NCBI RefSeq assembly: GCF_051014685.1
Contig: NC_135051.1
Location: forward strand, 17,193,557 to 17,257,556
DNA length: 64,000 nt
DNA from: Ptiloglossa arizonensis
Lineage: Eukaryota; Arthropoda; Insecta; Hymenoptera; Colletidae
Direction of reading: 5' to 3'
Shown: positions 10,891 to 22,321 of the stretch, in pieces
Position numbering within the stretch: position 1 is the first letter of the stretch
Layout of the letters: each line of letters opens with the position of its first letter
Notes under the pieces: model-generated
The model's database searches: none
What the model saw: only the letters and a program-made list of their open reading frames with translations
Told to the model about the DNA's origin: nothing
Position numbers and translations under genes: made by a program

Positions 10891-11179
10891 CAGATATCTC
10901 GTGTTTAGCACACCGTACGTTGCTATTAGGTCACGAGGTATCTCGTTTCTGCACTTTGTTATAATCGCACATCGACTTGGTGAATTTAATCTCCAGAGGG
11001 ACGAATTGTTTTCCTTGAAATAAGTAAGAATTCAAACTGACCCCGTGACATCTCTCGATGTTGCATCGATGTCACTAGGTTATATAATTATGAATGTTTG
11101 TTCTCGATTTCAGCGTCTATACGTATATTAAAATAATTAGTCTTCGTGCAATTTCGTTCGTGTAAATTGTATACGAGGA

Positions 11180-11880
11180 AATTATATATGCGTATACAAC
11201 AAAAATATTAATCATGCACTAAAAAACTAAGATTGTTGCCTCGTTCAAATTTGTTTTAACAACTGAATACAAAGTAACAATAGATGTCACCTGCTTTGAC
11301 GTGTAGAACTATGTTTACCCATTCTCACGTCGAGTTAAAAGTTTTCATAATTAAATACACAAAATCTTACGATGCCCTAACTAATGTATCCTAGGAACGA
11401 TCTGTACCAAAAGTACTCCAAAATAAATATATACAAAACAGGAAAAAATTTGAAAAAGATTAAATTGCTCAACTTGCTCCAATTTGTCTACCCAACCGAT
11501 AGAAGACTGAATATAAAGTAACAATAAACATAATATACTTCGACCTGTAGAACTGTATTTGCACATTCCCACACCGAGCCAAGAGTTCGCCTAGTTAGAT
11601 GCGCAAAAAGTTATAAAAATCCAATACATCGTCCAACCAATATATCAGTCGAACAACTCGCAATGAAAATATCCTAAAACAAATAAACACCGAGAAGAAA
11701 ATAAGAAAAACAATTTTCTTCCATCAACTTCCATTCACAACTGGTACAAAGTAACGATAAACCTCTCGTACTTCGACCTGTAGAACTATGTTTGCACATT
11801 CCCACACCGATCAAACAGTTCAATTCGCGCAATTAAACACGCAAAATCTCCCAAAACGAGATCACCGTATAGATGACAGA
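11180..11880. repeat. Three-copy diverged tandem array, about 240 bp
   Basis: AAAGTAACAATA followed by CTTCGACCTGTAGAACTATG recurs at 11271, 11515 and 11748 (spacings 244 and 233). The flanks share AAAACACGCAAAATCT-type sequence. Confidence 0.85.
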
Positions 11881-11929
11881 AGACTCCCGTGACGAATCCA
11901 CGTTCTAGAAGAGAAAAGTAGCGAGCGAA

Positions 11930-12600
11930 AACCATGTTTCCAAAACCCGTTCAGAGCCGTAGTGGCAAGTTTGGCCAGCATCCATCGTCGTATGTAACGT
12001 GTTGACGTCTGTACCAAGGTAACGTCACGTCAAGCCAAAAATTTCCCATCGACGAATAAAACGCTCCGATAAGTCGTTCGCGATTCGGTGACGGTTTCCT
12101 CGTTTCTTTGGACGCTTGGTGCAACTTGGTCCCGTTTAGCATTCAGCCAGCCTCGAGTATCAAACTTTTCGGGATCTTCGTTCTCGGCGTGAGTGTCTCT
12201 CGGTGGTCGGGTGCAGATGTACCTAACTGCGCTACGGGGCGTATTCATTATCGAGCCGCCGGAACCCAGGTTGCTGAGACGATTAAACAGGGAATGGGAG
12301 GATCCTCCAATGATTGGCTACACGGGGCCGATTCAATGTCTACGGTTCCATCGGTCTATCATTCTCTCTCTCGCCATATTCGGCCTGCAACCGTGTTCAC
12401 GTCTACTCTACTCTATTTCACCGCTGCATCCGAACGTTGCACGCGCTCTCGACTGCGCGCGGATGAGTTTGAAAAAACGGGAGCATCTACAAGAGGGGCG
12501 GGGAGGAAGCGGTGGGGGTAAAGGGGGCGTGGCCGGTACCCCCACTTTCGAGTCTTTTCGAGGAGCTCTTACGCGCGACAATTGAGGAGGTGAATCGTAA
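11930..12600. other. GC-rich block with overlapping plus-strand frames and a donor-like site
   Basis: Two plus frames (12108-12521 and 12193-12585) and two minus frames are open together, which points to composition. A donor-like GTGAGT follows CTCGGC at 12189. A reading ending in LFGIFVLG before it is open, but no partner acceptor at a usable distance was found. The segment ends in G-rich sequence (12498-12535). Confidence 0.35.
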
Positions 12601-12852
12601 CGATGATTTTAATAGGTCAGCCGAATGTTGACGCGCGATTGATCGTGTATAATTGGTTGTACCGATGGGACCGATCCAATTACATACTCATTAATAACGA
12701 TACGTATCGATTCCAATGAATCGCGATGAGCTACCAAACGGGTAGCGAAATAATTTGTCACCGGTATTGGGAAGACTCGATATCGGTACCGTTACCGAAC
12801 ATCGATTATTTCGAAGTTTATCGCGACCTCAAGACAACAGTATAGTAGCATC

Positions 12853-13190
12853 AGAAATTAGTATTTATAGAAAGTGAGAATTTTCAAGTAGAGTATTTTT
12901 ACGCGATTTTTACTTTTTGGAAACTAATACTACAGTTTTTTTACTATTTTTTTTTTTGGTGAATAAAATAACAAGTGTGAAATAGTGGGAAGTCTAGTGG
13001 CAGAGTTATCATTCCGATCACTTCGAAATTAGTCTTTATAGAAATAATTGTGAGAATTTTCAAGTAGAGTATTTTTACGCGATTTTTAACTTTTGGAAAC
13101 TAATCCGACAATTTTTCTACGAGTTTATTTCGGTGAATAAAATAACAAGCGTGAAATAGTGTGAAATGTGATCTATATAATATGATCTAA
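12853..13190. repeat. Two-copy tandem repeat, about 173 bp
   Basis: GAGAATTTTCAAGTAGAGTA with TTTTTACGCGATTTTTA is found at 12877 and 13052, and both copies end in GAATAAAATAACAAG(T/C)GTGAAA. Confidence 0.88.
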
Positions 13191-13214
13191 AAATCTAACT
13201 TATTCAGTAGGTTA

Positions 13215-13910
13215 TTCAATTATCCTGATCTCACGTGTAACAGACTTCTTCTTCCAGATTTGAACTTTCCTCGATCGAGACCGAAAGTCTACACTCTCGT
13301 AAAATTATTTCCTCCCGTTCGATTCAATACACTCAATTTTGTACATAACGATCAGGTTTACAGATTGCCAATCCTTTTCCTATTTACATCGTAAATACAT
13401 TTCCTCCTCGGTGCATCGAATCATGTAACAGACCTCCCCTTTCAAGATACATCCTCGGTCGCACGAATCACTCGAATGTTCATTTTCCTTCGCGACAAAT
13501 ACCTTTTACTCTCTAATAAAAGTCTACTCTTTCGTAAAATTACTTTCTCTCGTTCGATTCGATGAACTCAATTTTTACATTGATCAGGTTGTACAGATTA
13601 TCCTAAAATCTTCCTCCTATTTACACAAAGTACACTTCCTCGGTGCATCCAATCGTGTAACAGACTCCTTTTTCCAGCTATATATATATATATTCTCAGC
13701 CACATAAATCACTCCAACTTTGTTCACGTCTCCTTCTTGACAAATACCATTTTCACCGAAGTAAAACCAAGTTTACATATTCGAGAGAATTATTGTCTCT
13801 CGTTCGATTCGACGCAATCAATTCTTATTCCAATTTGATCTACAGATTACAAATCCTTTTTTCTATTTACATGGTAAATGCATTTCCTCCTCGGTGCATC
13901 CGAAGCTTCG
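13215..13910. repeat. Three-copy tandem array, about 240 bp
   Basis: CGTAAAATTA..TTTC near 13298, 13533 and (diverged) 13782 is followed by CTCCCGTTCGATTC, a TTTACAGATT phrase and CCTCCTCGGTGCATC. Each copy contains an acceptor-like CTTCTTCCAG, but this recurs as part of the repeat and is not taken as a splice site. Confidence 0.85.
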
Positions 13911-14426
13911 AGACAGTTTAATACCAGTGTCGGTTTCGGTGCAACGCGATACCACGGTTGAGACACTCGTAGTTTGAATTGAAAGATGATTCCCAATTAA
14001 GGGCGAAGCTTCACGAAAAGCCTGCCCGATGCACCGAGGGCTGGTAGTTTCGTCTACGTGGCTCCGGTTGGAACGTGAAACCTATCGTACATCGAGAACA
14101 GATAATCCGGCGCAATTCGACCAAAATGTATCCACACGTCACGAGGAATGCAATTACAGATTGACGTCAGTCAGGTGCTTCTAAAGCGTGTTCATCATGC
14201 CTCGGATTTATAACCGTCGGGCTAACGGGATTGATGGAGTATTCAACGAGCCTCGAGACTCGAAATCAATCGCCATGGTCGAAGAAGTAAGAGAAAAGGT
14301 CGTGTTCTTGCGCTCTCTCTGAAATTTTCCCTGTTCACCATCGTCCAAATGCTCTGGCCGTAGAACCGTGGAAATCGTTGATCTTGAAAACGTCACGGAA
14401 GTCACGTTCGTATCGTAAACCTAATT
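13911..14426. other. Unique block, nothing recognised
   Basis: Balanced composition; a 65-codon minus frame at 14208-14405 has no recognisable motif and no ATG at its start. Confidence 0.45.
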
Positions 14427-14481
14427 CTTGTCGCAGCTCTTAACACAGGGTGTCGTGTCCGCAACGATAAACCGATTAGTG
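14427..14481. repeat. 55-bp direct repeat, copy 1 (partner 15102-15156)
   Basis: It begins CTTGTCGCAGCTCTTAACAC and ends GATAAACCGATTAGTG. The partner 675 bp downstream has the same length and roughly nine-tenths identity. Both are followed by a T/C tract and then a GA-rich tract, so the duplicated unit is longer than 55 bp. Confidence 0.88.
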
Positions 14482-14539
14482 TGACGTTTTTTTCTTCTTT
14501 CTTCTTTTTTTCAAGAGAGGAGGAGAGAATTTATATTTA

Positions 14540-15100
14540 AACAGAAGTCTGTGTATGGTTTATTGATGGTAATATTGCAGACTTGGATATTAAATAGAGT
14601 TAAATGAAAGTTTATATATAGTCTATCGATGGTAGTATTAGAGACACTGGAAGTAATTCGACAATTCTATATAGACGTTAAGTCCAGTTTGTAAACTGGA
14701 AGAATACAAAGATCTCTATCTCGATCTATTAAATATTGTCTATCACAGAAGTCTATATACAGTCTATAAATGATAATATTACAGACAGTAGAAGAAATTA
14801 TATAGTCTATCACAGAAGTCTATGTACAGTCTATAAATGCTAATATTACAGACAGTAGAAGAAATTCTCTCTACAGATATTAAATACAGTCAGTCACGAA
14901 GAAGGTCTGATAACTCTACGAATATTGAATTATTGATCGATATAAATTGAAAGTGTCCTAGATGTAATGCTTGACGATGTACGTTAAACTCGTTTACGTA
15001 AAAAGCAAAAAAAAAAAAAAATAAGTACAAAATGTAGTATCACGAAGATCTCTAAATAAACAAATATATTCGTTTCCGAAAATTTTTCTCATAATTACAG
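14540..15100. repeat. Diverged repeats of AGTCTATA type (left flank of the nested satellite)
   Basis: Phrases such as GAAGTCTATATACAGTCTAT, AATATTACAGACAGTAGAAG and CACGAAGATCTCTAAATAA recur here. They have clear counterparts at 16500-16950 on the other side of the 15715-16490 array, so the array is flanked by related duplicated sequence. Confidence 0.75.
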
Positions 15101-15101
15101 T

Positions 15102-15156
15102 CTTGTCGCAGCCCTTAACACGGGGTGTTGCGCCCGCGACGATAAACCGATTAGTG
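15102..15156. repeat. 55-bp direct repeat, copy 2 (partner 14427-14481)
   Basis: Same length as copy 1, with substitutions making it GC-richer (GGGTGTTGCGCCCGCGAC). It is followed by the (CT)n/(GA)n fold-back at about 15164-15217. Confidence 0.88.
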
Positions 15157-15163
15157 CATCGCT

Positions 15164-15217
15164 CTCTTTTTTCTCTCTCTCTCTTTTTTTCATTTAAGAG
15201 AGAGAGAGAGAGAGAGA
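15164..15217. repeat. (CT)n-(GA)n inverted microsatellite
   Basis: A CT-rich run, a short TTTCATTTAA spacer and a (GA)n run can pair as a long hairpin. Confidence 0.85.
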
Positions 15218-15714
15218 ACTTGCAGCGCGCGTGTATATACTTCCACGTCGACGCGTCAAATGCAGTATTATTCGCACAATGAAAACGGTTCGTGACTTAT
15301 AGTTCCGCGCGCAAACGCCGCTGCCTTCACTTAAGCCAACGCAGTCGTACGTACACACGAGTTTGTGCATTGCATAAATCCTGTCCCGATGATATACGAG
15401 CGCAAGGCTTCCAACTATTTGCCGGACCAGTCTAGCTTGGCACTCACGTGCGCGTAATACACACGAAGTCTTTCGTACGTACGTCCGGAGTGTCCGTTTT
15501 CGGTTCTCGACCTACAAGATTCTAAAAACAGTCGCGGACTTTCGATTATTTCGTACGGGAGCCAACGATGGTCGCGCACACTTGACAACCGACGAGACAC
15601 GAACTCAATCTCGCGACGCAATTTTAATCGACGGATCAAAATCGTCGAATCGGAGGTTTCATAGATCGAGCTCCGTGTAACGGAATCTGAGTTCGTTTGA
15701 TATACGTTCAAGGC
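15218..15714. other. Unique GC-richer block with a 98-codon minus frame
   Basis: The minus frame 15415-15711 has no ATG at its start (first codon TTG) and no recognisable domain. It ends at the edge of the satellite. I do not support it as a gene. Confidence 0.4.
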
Positions 15715-16490
15715 GGGTTCTGCGATGCATGGAGAAATACAAAGCTCTATGGCTATAGAATAGAGTCGGTGGTAGAGGTTTATGTAGAGTTATATAACTT
15801 ATTTAGAGGTTGCATAGAGGGTTCTGCGATACATGGAAAAATACGAAGCTCTATGGCTATAGAATAGAGTCGATCGCAGAGGTTTATATAGAGTTATATA
15901 ACTTATATAGAGGCTGTATAGAGGCTATATAGAGGCTGTATAGAGGCTGTATAGAGGCTGTATAGAGGTTCTATAGAGGGTTCTGCAATACATGGAGAAC
16001 TACAAAGCTCTATGACTATAGAATAGAGTCGATCACAAAGGTTCAAATAGAGTTATATAACTTATATAGAGGCTGTATAGAGGGTTCTGCGATTCATAAA
16101 GAAATACAAAGCTCTATGGGTATAGAACAGAGTCGATCACAGAGGTTTATATAGTTATATAACTTATATAGAGGCTGCATAGAGGGTTCTGCGATACATA
16201 GAGAAATACAAAGCTCTATGGCTATAGAATAGAGTCGATCACAGAGGTTTATATAGAGTTTTATAACTTATATAGAGGCTGTATAGAGGCTGTATAGAGG
16301 CTGTATAGAGGCTATATAGAGGGTTCTGCAATACATGGAGAAATACAAAGCTCTATGACTATAGAATAGAGTCGGTCGTATAGGTTTATATAGCATTATA
16401 TAACTTAGAGGCTGTATAGAGGATGCATAGAGGCTGTATAGAGGGTTCTGCGATTCATAAAGAAATACAAAGCTCTATGGCTATAGAATA
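15715..16490. repeat. Hierarchical satellite: seven ~104-bp units with variable 11-bp inserts
   Basis: Units start with GGGTTCTGC at 15715, 15819, 15978, 16082, 16184, 16321 and 16443, giving spacings of 104, 159, 104, 102, 137 and 122. The spread is explained by the number of 11-bp GAGGCTGTATA subunits at the end of each unit: 1, 6, 1, 1, 4 and 3. Five extra subunits give +55 and three give +33. Two extra minus a 4-bp TATA deletion give +18, and a 2-bp deletion gives 102. Each unit also contains AAAGCTCTATGGCTATAGAA. Confidence 0.96.
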
Positions 16491-16950
16491 GTCGTAGTAT
16501 CTAGTAGGTATCTATAGTCAATTGAAGGCTATAAATTGTAACATTTCAAACAGTAAGAGAGGTTCGATGATTCTGTAGGTATTAAATTGTTTGTCAATTG
16601 GAGGAATACAAAGCTCTCTATCTCTATCTACCAAATATAGTCAGTCATAGAAATTTATACACAGTCTATAGATGGTAGCATTAGAGACAGTGTTTGAAGT
16701 TCGATGACTCTATGAAGATATTAAATATAGTCGATCACAGAAGTCCACAACAGTCAGAAGTCTATAAACTCTAATACTGCAGATACTGAAAAAGATCTGA
16801 CAACTCCACGAATATTAAATTATTGGTCAATTCAAATTGGAAGTATTCCAAGAGAATACTTAACAAAAGTACAAAATGTAATATCACGAAGACCTCTGTA
16901 CAAATATAAATAAATTCAAGTTTTCAAAAATTATCTCCACACTTACATTA
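16491..16950. repeat. Right flank repeats related to 14540-15100
   Basis: Shared phrases include GATATTAAATATAGTC, AAATTATTGGTCAATT and AAAATGTAATATCACGAAGA, each matching the left flank with substitutions. Confidence 0.75.
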
Positions 16951-17056
16951 ATATTTCACTATTCCTTCGACCCAGACATGAACATTCCTGTAAAAGCAAC
17001 TACCTTTATTTTTTCCTTTTATATTACAATACACAAACATATACAAACTCAAGAAA

Positions 17057-17302
17057 ATGGCCTATCAACACCAATCTCCTAGAATTCTCCAAGTATCTTT
17101 CCATCGCGCACGATTCGAACTCCGAAATTTCGATCCAAAGGAAGAAAGTAAACCAAAAAAATTCATTAACACGAAATCCCCCACGATAGAATCCCCCGGC
17201 ACGATAATAAAAATTCCCTGTAAATCCATCCGTACGCCCATACGTAAAATCGTAGTATCTCCTCGTCCTTGCGGACAATTACGAGTCCGCGAACTCGAGT
17301 AG
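17057..17302 (+). CDS. Unrecognised ORF, 81 codons, low support
   Basis: ATG at 17057 sits in a good insect initiation context (AAGAAAATGGCC) and runs to TAG at 17300-17302. The product would be basic and Lys/Pro/Ser-rich (KFINTKSPTIESPGTIIK), without signal peptide, membrane segment or known domain. The minus strand is open over the same interval (17065-17352, 95 codons, also with an ATG), so at most one is real and both may be chance. No flanking splice sites or poly(A) signal decide it. Confidence 0.2.
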   Translation: MAYQHQSPRILQVSFHRARFELRNFDPKEESKPKKFINTKSPTIESPGTIIKIPCKSIRTPIRKIVVSPRPCGQLRVRELE

Positions 17303-17639
17303 TAGATAAGGTACCGGTTCAAGAACGACTCCCGAAGCTTCATCGTCGCCATTAATCACCGCTATCGCGCACGAAGTTCGACGCATACATTTGCATCGAA
17401 AATATAACACGGTGTACCACCGCCTTCCGTGTAATATATTTCCGTGGAACTTTTTTCACGGGGAAGTCACCATGATGGCCAACCCTCTCCGCGATTCCGT
17501 CTCCTCGGTGCAACAATGGCGCTCATTAAATGGTGGCAAACGAGGTAGGGGTTTCGACGAAGCGGACAGGGCACACCTAAATAGCAGCAAACGATGAAAC
17601 AGTAGCTCGTCAATGGAAGTTTGATTTTCTCGGAGCGGT

Positions 17640-18135
17640 ATTGGCTGCGCGTGGTAAAAAAAAAAAAAAATTGACGTTCGTCGGGGTGTGAGGAGGGTAG
17701 CAAGAACACCGGGAAAGCAAGAGGCTCCGAGGGATGTTAACGACAGACGAAAGTCCGAACCGAAACGAAACGGAACGAGCCCTTCCTCGTTCCCCATCTC
17801 TAACTCCCCTCTCACCCTTCGCCCTTATTCTTTCTACGGTGCAGCCGTTTTTTCCGTCTGGCAGCCGTTTTCTTCTTCCTCCTGACGATCGAGCCTCGTT
17901 AACTTCGCTCTCCTCGTCCTTCTCGATGGGACTTTCGTAACCGTAGCACCATTTACATGTAAATGCCTCTTACCGACGGACATTTCCTCGAGCCTTTTCC
18001 AGCATCGGTATCAACGCAGTATCTACCGCCCTTTTTTTTCTTTATACTCCTTTCTATCTTCTCTCCTCTTTCTCTTTTTCTGGTTCACGAGTTACCGGAG
18101 ACTCTCTCTCTCTCACTCTTTTTCTCTTTCGAGCA
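17640..18135. repeat. Low-complexity A-run and pyrimidine-rich stretch
   Basis: An A14 run lies near 17657, then from about 17770 to 18135 the plus strand is dominated by C and T (repeated TCTCTCTC and CTTTTTC runs). The several open frames here are stop-poor because of this composition. Confidence 0.7.
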
Positions 18136-18501
18136 TTCGAGCTTCGTTTCGCTTACAAAAGCTTCGGTAATTAAGTAGATATCGCGCGCTCGGACCGTTG
18201 GCCGAGGTAACCGGGAGGGGGCAACTCTTTCGGTGAGAAGAGGGGGGCAGGGAAAATACAAAAGTGATCACCGTCGGAACAATCGCTTTAATCAAGATGT
18301 AGACCCGCTCGTTCGATCGCGAACGATATACTTCCCGGGTTACGCGGGAACGATCGGTGGATGTCAAGGTTCAAACTGGAGAGATGGAATATGTATTTTA
18401 TAGATTCGAGACACTTTCACGTTCTCTGTTCTTGAGATGTTCTTGCGCGAGGGATTGTATACGTATTAACAAATCGACATGCGCGTACTACTTGCGAAAT
18501 A

Positions 18502-18633
18502 TTGGGTTGTTTGGAAAGGAATTTCGTTTTCCAAAATGGGGAATATGTAATTTAATCAAATGTTTGTATATTCTGAAAAAATCGTGTTTTATTTTCATAA
18601 AAAAAAAATAAGATGACTTTCCGAACAACGCAA
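18502..18633 (-). mobile_element. Mariner-type MITE A (132 bp)
   Basis: Terminal inverted repeats of about 28 bp (TTGGGTTGTTTGGAAAGG at the left, its complement ACTTTCCGAACAACGCAA at the right) are flanked by TA duplications at 18500-18501 and 18634-18635. The interior matches MITEs B and C in reverse orientation. The TIR layout resembles mellifera-type mariner ends known from insects; no transposase is encoded. Confidence 0.88.
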
Positions 18634-18664
18634 TAATAAATGCGCGATTACTTTGGAAACGGTG

Positions 18665-18765
18665 TTATTATAAGTTTTTTAATAATGTTATCGTAATGTT
18701 GTATCAGTTATACAAGTTTACAATAAAACTTATAATAATGTTATCGTAATGTTATTATAAGTTTT
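18665..18765. repeat. 14-bp sequence repeated in alternating orientation
   Basis: TTATTATAAGTTTT occurs at 18665-18678 and 18752-18765, and its exact complement AAAACTTATAATAA at 18725-18738. The tract lies between two MITEs and can form competing hairpins. Confidence 0.85.
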
Positions 18766-18892
18766 TTAATAAAATGTTACATATTTTATGAAATCTTTTT
18801 TATCGAAGAGTTACAATGTGTTACTGTTATTGAAACGCTTTAAAAACCTTTTTAGAGCACAGTTCTCGGGAGGAAATAATTATAGCCATTTA

Positions 18893-19029
18893 TTGGGTTG
18901 GTCGGAAAGTCATTTCGTTTTTTTTTTTTTTCGTAAAAATGAAACACGATTTTTTTAGAGTGTATAAACATTGTACTAAATTATATATTCTCCATTTTGG
19001 AAAACGAAATTACTTTCCGAAAAACCCCA
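18893..19029 (+). mobile_element. Mariner-type MITE B (137 bp)
   Basis: The left end is TTGGGTTGGTCGGAAAGTCA after a TA at 18891-18892; the right end, AAATTACTTTCCGAAAAACC, is followed by TA at 19030. It shares the internal AGAGTGTATAAACATT and ATATTCTCCATTTTGGAAAA phrases with MITE C and the interrupted MITE D. Confidence 0.88.
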
Positions 19030-19131
19030 TATTTCATCGTTCGCCATTTTACTGACATTGTTTTGGAAACAAAAATTCAAATTCAAATGGAATTGTAAAA
19101 TAAAATGTAAAAATTATGAAAAAAAACCCAC

Positions 19132-19318
19132 AAACTTGAGAAAGAACGTCTTAAAAATTTGAACATCGCGGAATATCGTTCAGTATTAACACTAACACCA
19201 TTAGTGTCACCCCCATCCATTCTTCAAACTTAAGAAAAACCGTCTTAAGAATTCCAACATCGCGCAATATCGTTCAGTATTAACACAAACGCCATTAGTG
19301 TCACCTCCATCCATTTTC
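19132..19318. repeat. Two-copy tandem repeat, about 93 bp
   Basis: GAACGTCTTAAAAATTTGAA/CCGTCTTAAGAATTCCAA, then ATATCGTTCAGTATTAACAC, then CCATTAGTGTCACC occur twice with few differences. Confidence 0.9.
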
Positions 19319-19794
19319 AAAACAAAAAAAGTAAAATTCCAACTCTCCCCTCCAAATGGTCTCATTTCAAGTATCAAAGAAGTCCCCGCGAACAAATCTC
19401 AGACTCTCAAACCTCTTCAAACACCACCACACGCGTACCGCTCGATAAGAAATCAACCGTTTCCCGATTCGATCAATGCAAAATTCTATAAAACTATAAA
19501 CCATACGACTATAAAAATCTGCGAAACGTATTTCTCCGTGCCAAAAACGCTCCGTGGTACCCAAGATAACCTAACCGCAACCGCGCCACAAATGACAACA
19601 GTCGCGGAGAAAAATGTCGACCGAATACCCTCGCGTAGCGCACAACCAACCAACCCCACCCACCCTTCTGTGTACGTGAAATAAATAGGAACGCGAGGCG
19701 TCCTTGGAACGACCTTGACCTAGAGAAACCTCGCCCGTCGACGTGGTCGCAACGCTTGGGGAACTCTCGGACCGCTAATTCGATTCTACGAAGC
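19319..19794. other. Unique block, nothing recognised
   Basis: A 128-codon plus frame (19298-19684) begins inside the repeat to its left and has no domain. I regard it as unsupported. Confidence 0.4.
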
Positions 19795-19862
19795 GCGACG
19801 CGACGCGACGAGACGAGACGAGACGAGACGAGACGAGACGAGACGAGACGAGACGAGAGGAG
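19795..19862. repeat. (ACGAG)n pentanucleotide microsatellite
   Basis: About ten perfect ACGAG units are preceded by three ACGCG variants and followed by AGAGG. Confidence 0.95.
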
Positions 19863-20297
19863 ACTCGTCTCGCGTGGAAGAAGTAGTCCCGGAGCGTTGT
19901 TCGTTCGACAGATTCTATTAATCGTCGGGGGCTGGCGTCTCGAGGCTGCGGAGCCGTGAGCAACGACGATCGTAATAAATTTCTTCGCGCGAGGAGCGTA
20001 GCGTGCGCGGGAAACGTGAGAGAAAAAGGTAACGGGCGCACGTTCTCGTCGATATTGATGCCGGATTTATGAAGTTCCCCGCAGGGTCACGTAGCCGCGC
20101 GCTGTGCTCGCGTGGCTGGCAGCCTCCCACCATCTCGCCTCGGATCTCTACCTTCCCCCACTCCTGTACTGTATAAGGTCCGAGCCGGTTCATTTTTCAC
20201 CGGCCCCGGACCGCCCGATCGTAGATCGTAAGCGCCAACGAAATCGGCTCCGACCACGATTACGCTACCTGCACCACCGATAAGACGTAAAACTTAC

Positions 20298-20454
20298 GTT
20301 CTCCATCAGTGGCGCGAGATACGAGCAAACTGGACGGCGATACCGGCGGGGAAATTCGCGCGGGAACTAGGTACCTCGAACTGCGAGAATTCGGAATGCC
20401 TAGAGCGAACCGGCCGGCAAGTGCCGGTCGAATGTGCGCCCGACACGTGTGGAT
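20298..20454 (-). promoter_or_regulatory. Candidate minus-strand first exon end: ATG plus splice donor
   Basis: On the minus strand, ATG GAG AAC is followed directly by GTAAGT (20297-20292), a perfect donor. Sequence upstream of the ATG (20310-20450) is GC-rich and unique, as expected of a promoter and 5'UTR. The downstream exon was not identified: the nearest acceptor-like site leaves an implausibly short intron. The pattern could arise by chance. Confidence 0.18.
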
Positions 20455-21200
20455 CGTGCACCGGGAATCCCAAAAACCTCACCGTCGGGTGTTTCTACTT
20501 TTTTCTCTCTCAATCGGTTATCGGTGCGGTGGTTATTTTGTCGCCGTATGGTGGGATCTGTAGGACCCTGGGTAATTGCTCGAGCGTGTACTGGGAATCC
20601 CGAAAATATGATGGGTGTTTTTCTTTTTCTTTTTTTTTTTTACTCTTAACTAGTACTGTGACTATTTTGTCTCATAGAGTGGGATTTGTAGAATACTGTG
20701 GAATTGCTTGATCGTGCACTGGGAAGCCCAGAAATCTTATGGGTGAGTGTTTTTCTTTTTTTTTTGACTCTTAACTAGTACTGTGATTATTTTGTCTCAT
20801 AGAGTGGGATTTGTAGGACCCTGTGTAATTGCTTGATCGTGCACTGGGAATCCCAGAAATCTTATGGGTGAGTGTTTTTCTTTTTTTTTTTAACTCGTAA
20901 CTAGTACAGTGGTCATTTTGTCATATGGTTGTCCTATCACATGGTTGTCCTGTGTAATTGCTTAATAGTGCACTGGGAATCCCACAAACCTAATGGTTGT
21001 CCTGTGTAACTGCTTAATAGTGCACTGGGAATCCCAAAAACCTGATGGGTGAGTGTTTCTCTATTTTTTTTTAACTCTTAACCATTACTTTGTCACATGA
21101 TTGTCTTGTGTAATTGCTTAACAGTGCACTGGGAATCCCAAAAACCTGATGGATGAGTGTTTCTCTTTTTTTTTAACTCTTAATTATTACGGTGGCTATT
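20455..21200. repeat. Seven-copy tandem array, 50- to 130-bp spacing
   Basis: The marker GTGCACTGGGAATCCCA recurs near 20455, 20585, 20715, 20838, 20968, 21020 and 21125. Most copies are followed by CTGATGGGTGAGTGTTT, a T run and TTAACTCTTAACTA. One unit (20968-21020) is shortened to about 52 bp. Confidence 0.92.
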
Positions 21201-21378
21201 TTGTTGCATACGATAGGATCTGTAGGACTAATCGCCTTTTATTTGTAGGCACTTTTAAGAAAACAATCTAACGCGAATTATTCTTGTGATTTATGAAGAA
21301 ACTGAATAAACAAAATTTTTGATAGTGATAAAATTCACTGGGGTCTGGGTTAGACGTCAGACTTCACGTTACCAGGTT

Positions 21379-22075
21379 TTTGTAGCTTTGATTTATATCG
21401 GATGACAAGTTGGTGGAAATAGTATGGTTTATTTGAGAACGATGGAACAGAAGAACGTGGTCAATGTGGTGTTTCTTTTAGCCCTAATTTATATCAGACA
21501 GTCAGTTGAAAGGGTATAGTTTAGCGGAGACGAGAGCAACCGAAAGGAAAAAGTTGCTCAATGAGATGGTTTTTCTTTTTTTAAACGTAACATTTGTCTT
21601 TCTGTTTTTAGCTTTAGTTTATATCAGGTGATAAGTTTATGAAAACAAGAGCAAAAGAGTGGGAGATCGTGCTTAATGAGCTGACGTTTCTTCTTTTAAC
21701 CGTGAAGTTTATGTTTCTTTTTTTAGCTCTAATTTATGTCAGACGGTAAATTGATAGAAACTGTATAGTTTATCAGAGAGCAATAGAACGGAAAATTGGT
21801 TTTTCATTTTTTTTCTTACTGTAAAATTTGTGTTTCTTTTTTAGCTTTAATTTATATCAACGGATGAAGCGATAGATGTAGTATATTTATCGAAGAGCAA
21901 CAGAATGGCAAAACGTGCTCAATGAGTCGTTTTTTCTTTTTTTAAACGTAAAATTGTGCGACTCTTTTTTTGGCTCCGATCTATAACAGGTGGTAAGTTG
22001 ATGGAAACAGTGTAGTTTATTGGAGATGAGAGCAATAGATTAAGAGAACGTGCTTAATGACCCAGTAACGTGTCC
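21379..22075. repeat. Six-copy diverged tandem array, 96- to 130-bp spacing
   Basis: TAGCTTTAATTTATATC-type phrases start copies at about 21383, 21479, 21609, 21724, 21842 and (as TGGCTCCGATCTATAAC) 21971. Each includes AGTTTAT..GAGA.CAA.AGA and ends in a T-run before the next unit. Confidence 0.85.
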
Positions 22076-22321
22076 ACGTGTGGTTCACTTTGAAACAATT
22101 TACAGCAATATGTACATCGTTTATACTTTTACGAAGAGAAGTAGAAAACACACACCGATTCGCGTACAACTATAAAGAAAATAAAGGAAAAAGATAATCG
22201 TTGAGAAAAAAATTAAAATTTTCCGAGAAATAAGAGGTTCGCGAGAGAAGTTAAAAATGAAAATTATAATTCTAAATTTTAAGGAAATTCCTATTAGTCG
22301 TGGTGTTTTTTTTTCTTTTCA

